NCBI GenBank assembly: GCA_036556985.1
Contig: DATBIK010000079.1
Span: forward strand, 1 to 27,318
Source: JAPSGM01 sp036556985
GTDB lineage: Bacteria; Chloroflexota; Limnocylindria; QHBO01
Direction: 5' to 3'
Length of the DNA stretch: 27,318 nt
Numbering within the stretch: position 1 is the stretch's first letter; every line of letters starts with the position of its first letter. The translations under genes and the position numbers were made by a program. The notes under the pieces were generated by a model. It saw nothing but the letters and a program-made list of their open reading frames with translations, did not search any database and was not told where the DNA came from. Of the stretch, positions 1 to 7,545 are shown one piece after another.

Positions 1-1544
1 GCCGCCCAGAAGCCGTTGAACGCGGTGAAGGGGTCATCGGCCATGTTCACGGTGGCGATGCCCACGCTCACGCCGGCGTTCGTGAACTCGGTGATCTCCT
101 GCGGCAGCAGCGCGCCGCGCGGGTTCGTGTCGCGGTTGTACCAGCCCCAGCCGGGCAGGTCCTCCCAGTCCTTGGCGAAGCCGGCGATGTTCGTCGACTC
201 GGCCAGGTCCGCGCTGCAGGCCAGCACCAGCGGGCGGTCGTACTCCGCCCGGGCGGTGGCGTTCACCCAGGCGCCCCATGCCGCCAGCGCGGCGCGGTTC
301 GGCGCCTTCTCGCCGGGGGCCTTCCACAGCGAATCGGGGTAGGCGGAGACATCGGTGAAGCGGGGGTCGTCGAAGATCTCCGCCCCGCGCCCGCCCAGGT
401 GGAAGCCGGACGGCTGCTCCGGGACCGACGCCGCCAGCTCGAGCAGGCGGTCGCTCACGGCGTCGACCACCGCCTCGTTCGCGCGCAGCACGCCGATGGC
501 GATCTCCAGGTTGCGGCGCGCCTGCGCCTCCAGCTCTGCCTTGTCCGATGGCGCCGGCTCGTCGACGCCCTCGTAGGTCACGCCGTGGCGCTCCATGAAC
601 TCGTGGCGCACCGCCCAGAACTCGGGCGAGTTCATGGCGTGCGGGCTGCCATGGCTCTTGTTGTCGTACTTGCCGTAACCGCGGCCCTTGCGGGTCTTGA
701 ACCAGGCCATGGACGGGACGTGGTCGGGGTTCTCGCCGCGGGCCGCCTCGAGCACGGCACGGGTGACCGGGCCCCACTCGGATCCGGTCTCGGTGCCGTT
801 GATGCGCCAGCCGTAGGGCGTGAACCACTCGGCGGGCGTACCGTGGACGACGTCGCTGATGGCCGGGTCGTCGATGCCGTAGTCGTTCCAGTCGACGAGA
901 AAGACGAGGTTGTCCAGGCCCAGGCCCCAGGCCGAGTTGCGCGTCTCGTGGCTGGCGCCCGGCGTCAGCCCGCCCTCGCCCTCCACGGCGAAGACCTTCA
1001 CCTCGCCGGCGCCTGCGATCTTCAGCGCCACTGCCTCCCCGGCCGAGGGGGGCATGCCGTGGCCGGACGGGCCGGTGTTGAACTTCAGGAAGAGGGTCTT
1101 GCCCTCCATCTCGGCGTGCCCGGGCAGCCCGCCGCGGCGCCGCAGCTTGAGCAGGTCCTCCCAGCGCAGCGCCCAGCGCCCGTCGTCCGGGAAGGCGAAG
1201 CGCTCGTCGCCGGTCCGCTCGTGGCGGGCGGCGAGCACCTCGTTCAGCGTGGCCAGCGTCGTGTACACCAGGGGAACGGTGTGCCCCGCCGAGAGCACGA
1301 AGCGGTCGGCGAAGGGCAGCCACGGCCGCCGGATGTCCCAGCGCATGGCGCCGGACAGGAGCAGCGCCGTGAAGAGGTGGACCTTCGAGCGCGAGCCGCC
1401 GGGATGCCCCGACTGGCGGTAGTTCAAGGACAGGTCCAGCAGCTCGTCGATGGTCTCCTTGAGCAGCTCCCAGTCCTCGAACGAGCCGGTGGCGCGCTCG
1501 TAGAGGCCGTCGACCGTATCGGCGGCCGGTCGCAGGGCGGTCAT
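1..1544 (-). CDS. Transketolase-like ThDP enzyme (3' end cut by window)
   Basis: 514 residues are visible; the C-terminal part lies outside the window. The N-terminal ThDP-binding domain is recognisable: an SGHPGG motif at residues 45-50, an AGH at 86-88 (transketolase catalytic-region histidine), a TGPSGHGMPPSAGEA segment at 157-171, and a KGRGYG...SHGSPH segment near 286-302. The Mg/ThDP motif, normally GDG...N, reads GEGG at 189-192 with the distal Asn at 220. A pyrimidine-binding domain begins near residue 415. In the family this enzyme transfers two-carbon ketol units in the pentose phosphate pathway; the exact substrate cannot be read here. The ATG overlaps the aminotransferase stop by 4 nt (ATGA), so the two are translationally coupled. 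A related ThDP dehydrogenase E1 is possible, but the SGHPG and AGH motifs favour transketolase. Confidence 0.85.
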   Translation of the reverse strand, partial: MTALRPAADTVDGLYERATGSFEDWELLKETIDELLDLSLNYRQSGHPGGSRSKVHLFTALLLSGAMRWDIRRPWLPFADRFVLSAGHTVPLVYTTLATLNEVLAARHERTGDERFAFPDDGRWALRWEDLLKLRRRGGLPGHAEMEGKTLFLKFNTGPSGHGMPPSAGEAVALKIAGAGEVKVFAVEGEGGLTPGASHETRNSAWGLGLDNLVFLVDWNDYGIDDPAISDVVHGTPAEWFTPYGWRINGTETGSEWGPVTRAVLEAARGENPDHVPSMAWFKTRKGRGYGKYDNKSHGSPHAMNSPEFWAVRHEFMERHGVTYEGVDEPAPSDKAELEAQARRNLEIAIGVLRANEAVVDAVSDRLLELAASVPEQPSGFHLGGRGAEIFDDPRFTDVSAYPDSLWKAPGEKAPNRAALAAWGAWVNATARAEYDRPLVLACSADLAESTNIAGFAKDWEDLPGWGWYNRDTNPRGALLPQEITEFTNAGVSVGIATVNMADDPFTAFNGFWA

Positions 1545-2749
1545 GCGCCCACCGACCCGGCGCCGATGAGCTCGCCGGTGCGCTCCAGCTTGGCCAGCGA
1601 CTCGCCGATGCGCTCGAGCGCCTGGGTCAGATTCTCCCGCGAGTTGGCGTAGCTCATGCGGACGTAGCCCTCGCCGTGCCTGCCGAACGCGGTGCCGGAC
1701 AGGACGCAGACGCCGGCGTCGTAGAGGAGGTGGTCGGCGATCTCGTTGCTCGTGCGACCGAAGCTGGACACGTTCGGGAAGGCGTAGAAGGCGCCGTGCG
1801 GCATGACCGCGCTGACCCCGGGGATCGCGTTCAGGCCGTCCACGATGAGCTGGCGCCGGGCAATGAATTCCTCCCGGAAGCGGTCGGGCTCGTCCTGCGG
1901 CCCGGTGAGCGCCGCCACCGCGCCGGCCTGCGCGAACGCGTTCGTGCAGGAGACGCTGTTGATGACCAGTCGGCTGAACGAGGGCACCAGCCACTCCGGC
2001 ACGACCCCGTAGCCCAGCCGCCAGCCGGTCATCGCGAAGGTCTTGCTGAAGCCGTCGAGCGTGATCGTGCGCTCCGCCATGCCGGGCAGGGTCGCGATCG
2101 AGAGCGGCTCGCCGTCGTACTGCAGCCGGCCGTAGATCTCATCGGCCAGGACGACCAGGTCGTGGTCCCGGGCGATCTCCGCCACCTGGTGGATGTCCTC
2201 GTGGGTGAGCACCGAGCCGGTGGGATTGTGCGGCGAGTTGATGACGATCATCCGCGTCCGATCGGTGACCAGCGAGTCGATCTCGGCCACGTCCATGCGG
2301 AACTCGTCCGCCTCGCGCAGCGGGGCCGCCACGGCGGTGCCGCCGACGTAGTTCGCCATCGACTCGTAGATCGGGAAGCCGGGGTTGGGGTAGATGACCT
2401 CGTCGCCCTCGTCGATGAGGGCCAGCATGGCGTAGAACATGATCGGCTTGGCGCCGGGGGTGACGATCACCTGCTCGGGGGTCGTCTCGATCCCCTTCCA
2501 GCGGCGCACGTCCTCGACGATGGCCTGCTTCAGCGGGGCGATGCCGGTGGCCGGCGTGTAGTGCGTCATGCGCTCGTCGAGCAGGCCGCGGACGGTGGCC
2601 TCGCCGACGTGGCGCGGGGTGTCGAAGTCGGGCTCGCCGAGCTCCAGGTGGATGACGTCGCGGCCGGTGGCCTCGAGCGCGCGGGCACGGGCGGCCGCCT
2701 CGAAGGCGGTCTCGGTCCCGATCCGCTCCATGCGGGATGCAAGCTTCAC
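1541..2749 (-). CDS. Class I/II PLP-dependent aminotransferase
   Basis: 402 aa, full family length. Fold-type I aminotransferase motifs are all present: LELGEPDFDTP at 35-45, NSPHNPTG at 171-178 (Asn175 contacts PLP), ADEIYG at 202-207 (Asp203 and Tyr206), GFSKTFAMTGWRLGYG at 233-248 with the Schiff-base Lys236, and the carboxylate-binding Arg364 in YVRMSYA. It transfers an amino group between an amino acid and a 2-oxoacid in the cytoplasm; substrate specificity is not readable (aspartate, alanine or aromatic). I chose the GTG at 2749 because a GAGG lies 9 nt upstream and VKLASRM matches the family N-terminus. The ATG at 2731 has no ribosome site, and the open frame to 3046 runs back through the divergent promoter region. 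First gene of a two-gene operon with the transketolase. Confidence 0.9.
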   Translation of the reverse strand: MKLASRMERIGTETAFEAAARARALEATGRDVIHLELGEPDFDTPRHVGEATVRGLLDERMTHYTPATGIAPLKQAIVEDVRRWKGIETTPEQVIVTPGAKPIMFYAMLALIDEGDEVIYPNPGFPIYESMANYVGGTAVAAPLREADEFRMDVAEIDSLVTDRTRMIVINSPHNPTGSVLTHEDIHQVAEIARDHDLVVLADEIYGRLQYDGEPLSIATLPGMAERTITLDGFSKTFAMTGWRLGYGVVPEWLVPSFSRLVINSVSCTNAFAQAGAVAALTGPQDEPDRFREEFIARRQLIVDGLNAIPGVSAVMPHGAFYAFPNVSSFGRTSNEIADHLLYDAGVCVLSGTAFGRHGEGYVRMSYANSRENLTQALERIGESLAKLERTGELIGAGSVGA

Positions 2750-2795
2750 GTGCGTGAGCCTCGTTACGTCGTTCGCGTTCGTGGGTCGGGGGCTA

Positions 2796-2801
2796 AGTGT
2801 A
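2796..2801 (-). promoter_or_regulatory. Possible -10 box of the aminotransferase operon
   Basis: On the minus strand this reads TACACT, a 4/6 to 5/6 match to the housekeeping -10, about 47 nt before the GTG at 2749. I see no convincing -35 at 16-19 nt, so the call is weak. Confidence 0.25.
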
Positions 2802-2846
2802 CCGATGGTCAGCGTCGAGCGGGACGCAGGGGTCCCGGTAGTGCCA

Positions 2847-2877
2847 TTGCGGCCATTCATGAGGGGCTTGCTATACT
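2847..2877 (+). promoter_or_regulatory. Probable promoter of the A-type Fe-S carrier gene
   Basis: TATACT at 2872-2877 is a strong -10 box and stands out as an AT-rich patch in GC-rich DNA. A weaker TTGCGG at 2847-2852 may act as -35, with a 19-nt spacer that is longer than ideal. Expected transcription start is near 2884, giving a leader of about 35 nt before the ATG at 2919. Confidence 0.45.
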
Positions 2878-2918
2878 TTCCGAAGCGAAATCCAACCACG
2901 CGAGAGGGAACCCAACGC

Positions 2919-3341
2919 ATGACCATGTCCGAGACGACGCCGCAGGGCGCCCCCCAGGGGGTTCCGGCACCGTCCGAGCAGCTCCTCGTGACCCTGACCG
3001 ATGCCGCCGCCGCCAAGGTGCTCGAGCTCCGGTCGCGCGAGGGCAAGGAAGACGCGGCGCTGCGCCTGTTCGTGAAGAGCGGCGGCTGCTCCGGCTTCAG
3101 CTACGGCCTGGCCTTCGATCCGAACATCGCCGACGACGACCGCGTCGAGCAGCACGGCAACGTGCCGGTCGTGATCGACGCCTTCAGCGTCCAGTACGTG
3201 GACGGGGCCGAGATCGACTACGTCGACTCGCTCATGGGCTCCGGCTTCGCCATCAACAACCCGAACGCGGTCAGCAGCTGCGCCTGCGGCTCCTCGTTCA
3301 ACACCGATGGCTCCCCCGCCAAGGCGGGCGGCTGCCACTGA
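2919..3341 (+). CDS. A-type iron-sulfur cluster carrier (HesB/IscA/ErpA family)
   Basis: 140 aa. The HesB/IscA domain covers about residues 22-125, with the three cluster-ligand cysteines of the family: Cys57 in KSGGCSGFSYG, and Cys121 and Cys123 in SSCACGSSF. A-type carriers receive [2Fe-2S] or [4Fe-4S] clusters from a scaffold and pass them to apo-proteins in the cytoplasm. The N-terminus (about 20 residues, rich in Pro and Gln) is an extension, and the C-terminus ends in GGCH, giving a fourth Cys at 139. The start is supported by GAGAGGGAA ending 8 nt before the ATG. It is monocistronic, with its own promoter upstream and a hairpin terminator downstream. It cannot be assigned to ErpA, IscA or SufA from sequence alone. 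The nearby Fe-S-rich respiratory operon is a plausible client, by inference. Confidence 0.93.
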   Translation: MTMSETTPQGAPQGVPAPSEQLLVTLTDAAAAKVLELRSREGKEDAALRLFVKSGGCSGFSYGLAFDPNIADDDRVEQHGNVPVVIDAFSVQYVDGAEIDYVDSLMGSGFAINNPNAVSSCACGSSFNTDGSPAKAGGCH

Positions 3342-3372
3342 CGCATCCCTCTCCTCTCGCAGGACCGATGGG

Positions 3373-3396
3373 CCCCGGCTGACGCCGGGGTCTTTC
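3373..3396 (+). terminator. Rho-independent terminator after the Fe-S carrier gene
   Basis: A perfect 7-bp stem, CCCCGGC (3373-3379) and GCCGGGG (3384-3390), with a TGAC tetraloop, is followed by TCTTTC. It lies 31 nt after the stop codon at 3341. Confidence 0.8.
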
Positions 3397-3436
3397 GCTT
3401 GCCCACAGCCTCGGGACGCTGCCGGGCCCCAGTTTC

Positions 3437-3571
3437 CGCCTAATGTCGGCGAGTGCTGCACGAATCGCGTCCGCGACCCCGTCGAGCGCCTCAATGGCGG
3501 TTGTCAGCCGACATTGGGCGGCCAAAAGGCCGTTCTTGCCGGTCGGTGCAGCTGTCAGCCGACATCAGGCG
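3437..3571. repeat. Nested inverted-repeat element (135 bp)
   Basis: Outer arms: CGCCTAATGTCGGC begins at 3437, and the inverted partner GCCGACATCAGGCG ends at 3571. With one gap the match extends inward about 25 bp to GCTGCAC/GTGCAGC. An inner pair of related boxes is a degenerate CGCCTCAATGGCGG at 3487 and GCCGACATTGGGCG ending at 3520. Box starts are 50 nt apart in the left arm (3437, 3487) and box ends 51 nt apart in the right arm (3520, 3571). The two right-arm copies share the 15-nt run TGTCAGCCGACATYR followed by GGCG; within it TGTCAGCCGACA is close to a palindrome. A 5-bp hairpin CGGCC-AAAA-GGCCG (3519-3532) lies in the right spacer. There is no clear target-site duplication. It could be a MITE/REP-like unit, an operator array for the downstream regulator, or a structured RNA leader. 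Confidence 0.7.
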
Positions 3572-3588
3572 ATTGGCGACTAACCGGC

Positions 3589-3594
3589 TATCCT
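3589..3594 (+). promoter_or_regulatory. Possible -10 box of the GbsR-like regulator gene
   Basis: TATCCT lies about 26 nt before the TTG start. The right outer repeat (3553-3571) would cover the -35 position, which would suit autorepression. No canonical -35 is visible. Confidence 0.3.
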
Positions 3595-3619
3595 GCGTGA
3601 GCAGGTATCGGAGGCAGGG

Positions 3620-4309
3620 TTGAGCTCGGTCGAGGACATTCGCACGGCGTTCGCGCGGGCGTGGGGCGAGATCGGCGCCGCGTGGGGCGTGGCACCGTCG
3701 ACGGCGGCGGTGCAGGGCTACCTGCTCGCGCACGGCGGACCGCTCACCGAGCCGGAGGTGCGCCGCGCGCTGGGCCTCAGCCATCGGGCCGCGAGCCTGG
3801 CGCTGGCCCAGTGCGAGGAGTGGGGGCTCGTGCGGCGCGCGGAGGCGCCGCGCCGCAGCGGGCAGCGCGGGCCGGCGGCGGTGGCCTGGGTCGTCGTCGG
3901 GGATCACTGGGAGTGGTTCCGCCGCGTGGCCGCGGCGCGACGGGCGCGGGAGACGGACCCGGTGCTGCCGGTCATCGAGCGCTGCGTGGCCGACGCCCGC
4001 GCCGCCGGGCCGGACGGAGCGGACCTGGAGCGCCGCCTCGCCGAGCTGCTGGCCTTCGTGCGGCGCTTCGACCGCGGCGTGGAGGTGTTCGTGCGCGGCG
4101 ACCCGGCCGCGATCGAACGGCTCTTCCTGGCGCTCGACGGCCTGGAGACGGGGAGCGTGGACCGGCTGTGGAGCCTGATCGGCACGCTCCAGCCCGGGGA
4201 GCTGTCGAGCGCGCTCACCGCACTCGCCAAGCTGCCGCCCCCAGCGGTTCGCCGCCTGGTGGCGGTGGCCGACTCGGCGGCGATGCGCAAGCTGCTGGGG
4301 ATCGCCTAG
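3620..4309 (+). CDS. GbsR/MarR-like winged-helix transcriptional regulator
   Basis: 229 aa. Residues about 1-100 match the GbsR-type wHTH layout: a leading helix with a Trp-Gly-rich turn (RAWGEIGAAWG), a helix with GYLLAHGGPLTEPEV, the recognition region ALGLSHRAASLALAQCEEWGLV, then a basic wing (RRAEAPRRSGQRG). GbsR relatives sense choline/betaine or related effectors and control osmoprotectant, drug-export or lipid genes; the effector here is unknown. The C-terminal half (about 110-229) is helical with no recognised ligand motif. The start is a TTG supported by GGAGG at 3610-3614, 5 nt upstream. It converges on the aldolase gene with 12 nt between stop codons. The nested repeat immediately upstream could be its operator. 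Confidence 0.75.
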   Translation: MSSVEDIRTAFARAWGEIGAAWGVAPSTAAVQGYLLAHGGPLTEPEVRRALGLSHRAASLALAQCEEWGLVRRAEAPRRSGQRGPAAVAWVVVGDHWEWFRRVAAARRARETDPVLPVIERCVADARAAGPDGADLERRLAELLAFVRRFDRGVEVFVRGDPAAIERLFLALDGLETGSVDRLWSLIGTLQPGELSSALTALAKLPPPAVRRLVAVADSAAMRKLLGIA

Positions 4310-4324
4310 CGCGCGGCGGCGCTA
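4307..4324. other. Palindrome spanning two convergent stop codons
   Basis: TAGCGC-GCGGCG-GCGCTA: a 6-bp inverted repeat with a 6-nt loop. The TAG of the regulator (4307-4309) and the TAG of the aldolase (complement of 4322-4324) form its two ends. It may act as a short bidirectional 3' hairpin, but it has no U-tract. Confidence 0.4.
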
Positions 4325-5776
4325 CTCCCCGGAGCCGTCGTCCTCGAAGACGTGGGCGCCGGCGGTCACCGCCGCGCGCCCCGTGCCGCCCAGCGCCGCC
4401 GGGCGCGGACGCGGCAGGTCGGCGCGGGTCACGTGCTTGGCCACCAGCGATCGCGTGCCGGCCACGCCGAGCTGGTCGAAGAGCAGGCCGAACTGGCGCC
4501 GCAGGTTCGCGCCGATCTCCGCCTGCGCGGCATCGGGCAGGTCCCAGAGCTGGCGCTTGAAGGGGCCGATCGCCTTCTTGCGCGTCTTGTAGCGGAACTG
4601 CTCGTCGGTCTCGCCTTCCTTGCGCTCGTCGGCCAGGTTCGCCTCACACCAGTCGAGCATCTCGGCCCGGAGGTCCTCGGGCAGGCCGCCGGCGTCGTAC
4701 AGGATGTTCTGGAAGCCGGTGGCGAGATGAATCTCCGCGGCGCCGTTCTCCGGGAAGTGGTGGAACGCCTCGTCGGGGAGCGTCGAGGCCCCGTGCTGGA
4801 CGCAGCCGGCCAGCCCGAACTCGTCGCGCGCCACGTTCGAGAGGCGGCGCATCGTGTCGAAGTCGATCTTCACGCTGGCGATCGTGCCGTCCGGCATCGG
4901 CACCCCACCGTGGCTGGTGCCGGTCTGGATGCTGACCTTGCTGATGCCGACCGGCCCCTCCTCGCCGAGCCGCTCGTAGTAACCGGACAGGTATGCGCGA
5001 AGCTCACCTTCCGTGGAGTTCGCCTTTCCCACCTCGCCGATCTCGCCGCCGACGCTGATCGTGACGCCCGCGGGCTCGAGCTCGCGGATGAGCCGCGTCA
5101 GCGCGGCGGTGTTCTCCGCGTTCACGGCCTGCTGCTCCGCGACGGTCTCCCGCGAGAGGTCGACCAGCGTGCTCGAGTCGATGTCGATGTTCAGGAAGCC
5201 GGCGGCGATCGCCTCCCGCGTAAGATCCTCCAGGCCGGCCATCTCGGCATCGGCATCGGCCTTCCATTTCGTGGCGTTGAACTGGAAGTGATCGCCCTGC
5301 AGGAAGACCGGCCCGGGCCAGCCCTCGCGGATGGCGGCGGCCAGGATGACGGCGGTGTACTCGGCAGGACGCTGGTCGGTGTAGGCCATCTCCGATTTCG
5401 CGATCTCGAAGATGACGGCGCCGGCGTCGCGCTCGATGGCGGCCGCGAAGGCCTGGCGGGCGGTCAGGTAGGTGGCCGCGCGCACGTTGATGGCGGGCAC
5501 GGTGAAGGCGGTGGGCTCGAACGCGCCGCGCCCGCGCGCCAGGTACAGGTCGTGGATGCTCGCCGAGCCGCAGCCCACCGCCTGGCTGGCGGACCAGATG
5601 AGCCAGCGCGCTGCGTCGCGCGTCTCGGTGTCGGGGGCGAAGACGGCCTCGCGCACGAGGTCGTCGATGATCTCGGTGCGCAGCCGGGCGAGGTCGTCCA
5701 CCTCGAGCCGGTCCCCGACGATGCGGGCGATCCCGTCCAGCCGGCTGACGAGCGCCTCGGCTGATGTGGTGGTCAT
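4322..5776 (-). CDS. Class II (Zn-dependent) fructose-bisphosphate aldolase family
   Basis: 484 aa, longer than the usual 280-360 aa class II enzyme. TIM-barrel landmarks are in order: AINVRA at 95-100, GDHFQFN at 161-167 (His163, expected Zn ligand), NIDIDSS at 196-202, VGGEIGEVG at 242-250 (Glu ligand region), KVSIQTGTSHGG at 280-291 (His289, Zn ligand) and GCVQHGAST at 324-332 (His328). Class II aldolases cleave fructose-1,6-bisphosphate or related ketose bisphosphates in glycolysis, gluconeogenesis or the Calvin cycle. A long N-terminal stretch (1-90) and a charged C-terminal region (370-484) are extra. The start is uncertain: ATG 5776 or GTG 5782, neither with a Shine-Dalgarno site. It sits 9 nt after the small membrane protein stop, so it may be the last gene of the respiratory operon. 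The true substrate may be another ketose. Confidence 0.82.
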   Translation of the reverse strand: MTTTSAEALVSRLDGIARIVGDRLEVDDLARLRTEIIDDLVREAVFAPDTETRDAARWLIWSASQAVGCGSASIHDLYLARGRGAFEPTAFTVPAINVRAATYLTARQAFAAAIERDAGAVIFEIAKSEMAYTDQRPAEYTAVILAAAIREGWPGPVFLQGDHFQFNATKWKADADAEMAGLEDLTREAIAAGFLNIDIDSSTLVDLSRETVAEQQAVNAENTAALTRLIRELEPAGVTISVGGEIGEVGKANSTEGELRAYLSGYYERLGEEGPVGISKVSIQTGTSHGGVPMPDGTIASVKIDFDTMRRLSNVARDEFGLAGCVQHGASTLPDEAFHHFPENGAAEIHLATGFQNILYDAGGLPEDLRAEMLDWCEANLADERKEGETDEQFRYKTRKKAIGPFKRQLWDLPDAAQAEIGANLRRQFGLLFDQLGVAGTRSLVAKHVTRADLPRPRPAALGGTGRAAVTAGAHVFEDDGSGE

Positions 5777-5785
5777 GCCCACATG

Positions 5786-6124
5786 CTAGCGGAGGCCCGA
5801 TGCCAGGGTGAACGCGAGCAATGGCGCCACGAGCAGCCCGAGACCGGCGGCGAGGAGATACCAGTCGCGCGCGGCGCGCTCGTCCGCCAGGCCCCGGCCC
5901 CGCAGACTGCGCGTCCAGGCCAGCACCCCGGTCAGGCCCACGACGTAGAGGGCCGCGGCGAGGAGCACGACGCCGACCGCGAAGGGGCGCACCTCCTGGC
6001 ACGAACCGAAGGCCAGCGGGCCGCCCGGCGGGCAGGGGCTGCCGAGCTCGAGCGCCACCACGGCACCGGCGACGACGAGCACGAGGGCGGACCAGGCGAC
6101 GTGGACGAGGGCCCGGCGGCCCAT
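5786..6124 (-). CDS. Small membrane protein of the Rieske/cyt b operon
   Basis: 112 aa, family not recognised. Three hydrophobic segments can be seen: about residues 8-27, 47-70 and 89-109. The loop between the first two holds two cysteines (near residues 31 and 42, in SPCPPGG and GSCQEV) that could form a disulfide if outside the membrane. It has no heme or Fe-S motif. It starts 16 nt after the stop of the 191-aa membrane protein and ends 9 nt before the aldolase start, which places it in the same transcript as the cytochrome complex. By inference it is an accessory subunit or assembly factor of that complex. The coding call rests on the hydrophobic pattern and tight packing. Confidence 0.65.
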   Translation of the reverse strand: MGRRALVHVAWSALVLVVAGAVVALELGSPCPPGGPLAFGSCQEVRPFAVGVVLLAAALYVVGLTGVLAWTRSLRGRGLADERAARDWYLLAAGLGLLVAPLLAFTLASGLR

Positions 6125-6140
6125 GGCGGTCGGGGGCCGG

Positions 6141-6716
6141 TCAGCGGCCGGTGGAGAGGGCCAGGCTCGAGCCGGCGGCCTCCTCGGCCTCGCGGCGGGT
6201 GATCCGGCGGAACTCGAACCACAGGTAGACCGCCGACACGGCGCCCATGCCGGCCGCGACCGCGCCGAGGACGAGCGACTGGAAGGTGAAGACCGGCGGC
6301 AGCAGCGACCCGCCGCCCAGGTTGAACACCATGAACGGGATGAGCACGAGGATCGTCAGAAGGTACTGGAGGAAGACGAGCCAGCGGATAAGCCCCCAGA
6401 AGAAGCCCTGCCGGCCGCGTGCGGCCTGGGCCCAGACGGCCATGACGATGAGGGCGGTGAAGTTGCCGCCGCCGACGAGGTTCGCCACCAGGAAACCGAC
6501 GTCCTTGCTGAAGGTGAAGACGTAGAGGGTGACCGCGTAGTACACGTAGTTCGGGATGTAGAACAGCAGGAAGTACATGAACAGGAACAGCGGCACCGCC
6601 TTCAGCACCGCGACCAGCCACGTCTCGTAGCCGTACAGCAGCCAGCTGGTGAACTCGTCGATGCCGCGCGCGGCCCGGACGACGGCCCCGCGGCGGGGTG
6701 GTGGCAGATAGGTCAT
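6141..6716 (-). CDS. Four-TM membrane protein of the Rieske/cyt b operon, unrecognised
   Basis: 191 aa. Four transmembrane segments are predicted by eye: about residues 36-66, 72-95, 107-131 and 143-167. The first is very rich in aromatic residues (Phe/Tyr). The N-terminus is basic (PPPRRGAVVRAAR) and the C-terminus is charged (FEFRRITRREAEE). There are no paired histidines typical of b-type heme and no Cys motif. It lies 10 nt after the diheme cytochrome c stop, and a GAGG overlapping that stop serves as its ribosome site. I do not recognise the family. Its position suggests a subunit or assembly partner of the bc complex, which is inference from context only. Confidence 0.75.
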   Translation of the reverse strand: MTYLPPPRRGAVVRAARGIDEFTSWLLYGYETWLVAVLKAVPLFLFMYFLLFYIPNYVYYAVTLYVFTFSKDVGFLVANLVGGGNFTALIVMAVWAQAARGRQGFFWGLIRWLVFLQYLLTILVLIPFMVFNLGGGSLLPPVFTFQSLVLGAVAAGMGAVSAVYLWFEFRRITRREAEEAAGSSLALSTGR

Positions 6717-6726
6717 GGCCGCGGCC

Positions 6727-7542
6727 TCACGTGCCGTGCTCCCCCTCGAGGAGGAACGTGATGAGCGCCGCCAGCGCGTCGGCCGGCAGCTGGCCCTCCG
6801 GGTGGGCCGGCATGCCGGTCCCCTGTCCGTCGTTGTAGTTGCCCGCCGAGTCCCGGATCCACTTCTCGAGCATCATCCGCGGATCGTCCTCGTAGTCGGC
6901 GATGAGCTGGTCCTCGCCGCTGATCGGCGTGGGCAGGTCTTCGTTGGTGAGCGGGGCGCTGGCGATGCCCTGGATGTTCGGGAAGCTGCCCGCGCCCTCC
7001 AGGTTCGGGCCGTGACAGCCGGCACAGCCGGCGGTCTGGTACACCTCGGCTCCGGCCTCGACCGTGTTCGGCACCTCCTCCGCGGGCTGCTCGCCGGTCT
7101 CGGTGGCCCAGCTCTCCACGAGCGCGGTGAGCGCGTCGATCTGCTCGATCGTCAGCGGGCCGCCAACCTCTGTCGACCAGGCCGGCATCGCCGAGTTCAC
7201 GTTGCCGGAGACGACGACGCCGCCGTAGCGGATGACGAGGTTCACGTAGTTCGGGTTCGACTGGAGCTTCTCGTACAGCGAACGGCTGTGGAGGTTCGGG
7301 GCCTGGATGCCGGTGTTGCCGACCTGGCCGCCCGTGCCGTCGGCCCCGTGGCACTGGGCGCAGTTCGCGGTGGCCGGGTGCTCCTCGGTGGGCGGCCCGA
7401 AGACGACCGTGCCGTACTCGACCAGCTCCTCCTGGAGCGTGTTGTAGCGCTCGTCGCGGCGCTGCGCATCGGTGATCCAGTAGTAGGCGGTGAAGATGGC
7501 GAGCACGCTGACGAGGATGACGCCGAGCGTCTTGGCGGTCAT
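6727..7542 (-). CDS. Membrane-anchored diheme cytochrome c
   Basis: 271 aa. An uncleaved signal anchor spans about residues 5-23, followed by two class I cytochrome c domains. Heme 1 is CAQCH at 61-65 with a likely Met ligand at 119 (NSAMPAW). Heme 2 is CAGCH at 173-177 with a likely Met ligand at 244 (GTGMPAH). It is expected outside the membrane, taking electrons from the Rieske cluster in place of cytochrome c1 or f and passing them to a terminal oxidase or soluble carrier. The gene begins 3 nt after the Rieske stop codon. Fused or tandem diheme c subunits are known for bc complexes of Gram-positive bacteria (QcrC), but this one is compact and has a single N-terminal anchor. Confidence 0.93.
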   Translation of the reverse strand: MTAKTLGVILVSVLAIFTAYYWITDAQRRDERYNTLQEELVEYGTVVFGPPTEEHPATANCAQCHGADGTGGQVGNTGIQAPNLHSRSLYEKLQSNPNYVNLVIRYGGVVVSGNVNSAMPAWSTEVGGPLTIEQIDALTALVESWATETGEQPAEEVPNTVEAGAEVYQTAGCAGCHGPNLEGAGSFPNIQGIASAPLTNEDLPTPISGEDQLIADYEDDPRMMLEKWIRDSAGNYNDGQGTGMPAHPEGQLPADALAALITFLLEGEHGT

Positions 7543-7545
7543 CGG

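Noticed and set aside
2750..3046. 99-residue N-terminal extension of the aminotransferase
   Set aside because: It runs through the divergent promoter region and into the Fe-S carrier gene, and has no homology to the family; the GTG at 2749 has a good ribosome site.
1676..3382. 568-aa plus-strand open frame across the aminotransferase and Fe-S carrier
   Set aside because: It overlaps two well-supported genes in other frames, and its composition (His, Val, Asp, Arg-rich) is typical of antisense frames.
3437..3571. CRISPR array
   Set aside because: There are only four unequal boxes, two inverted relative to the others, and no constant repeat or cas genes.
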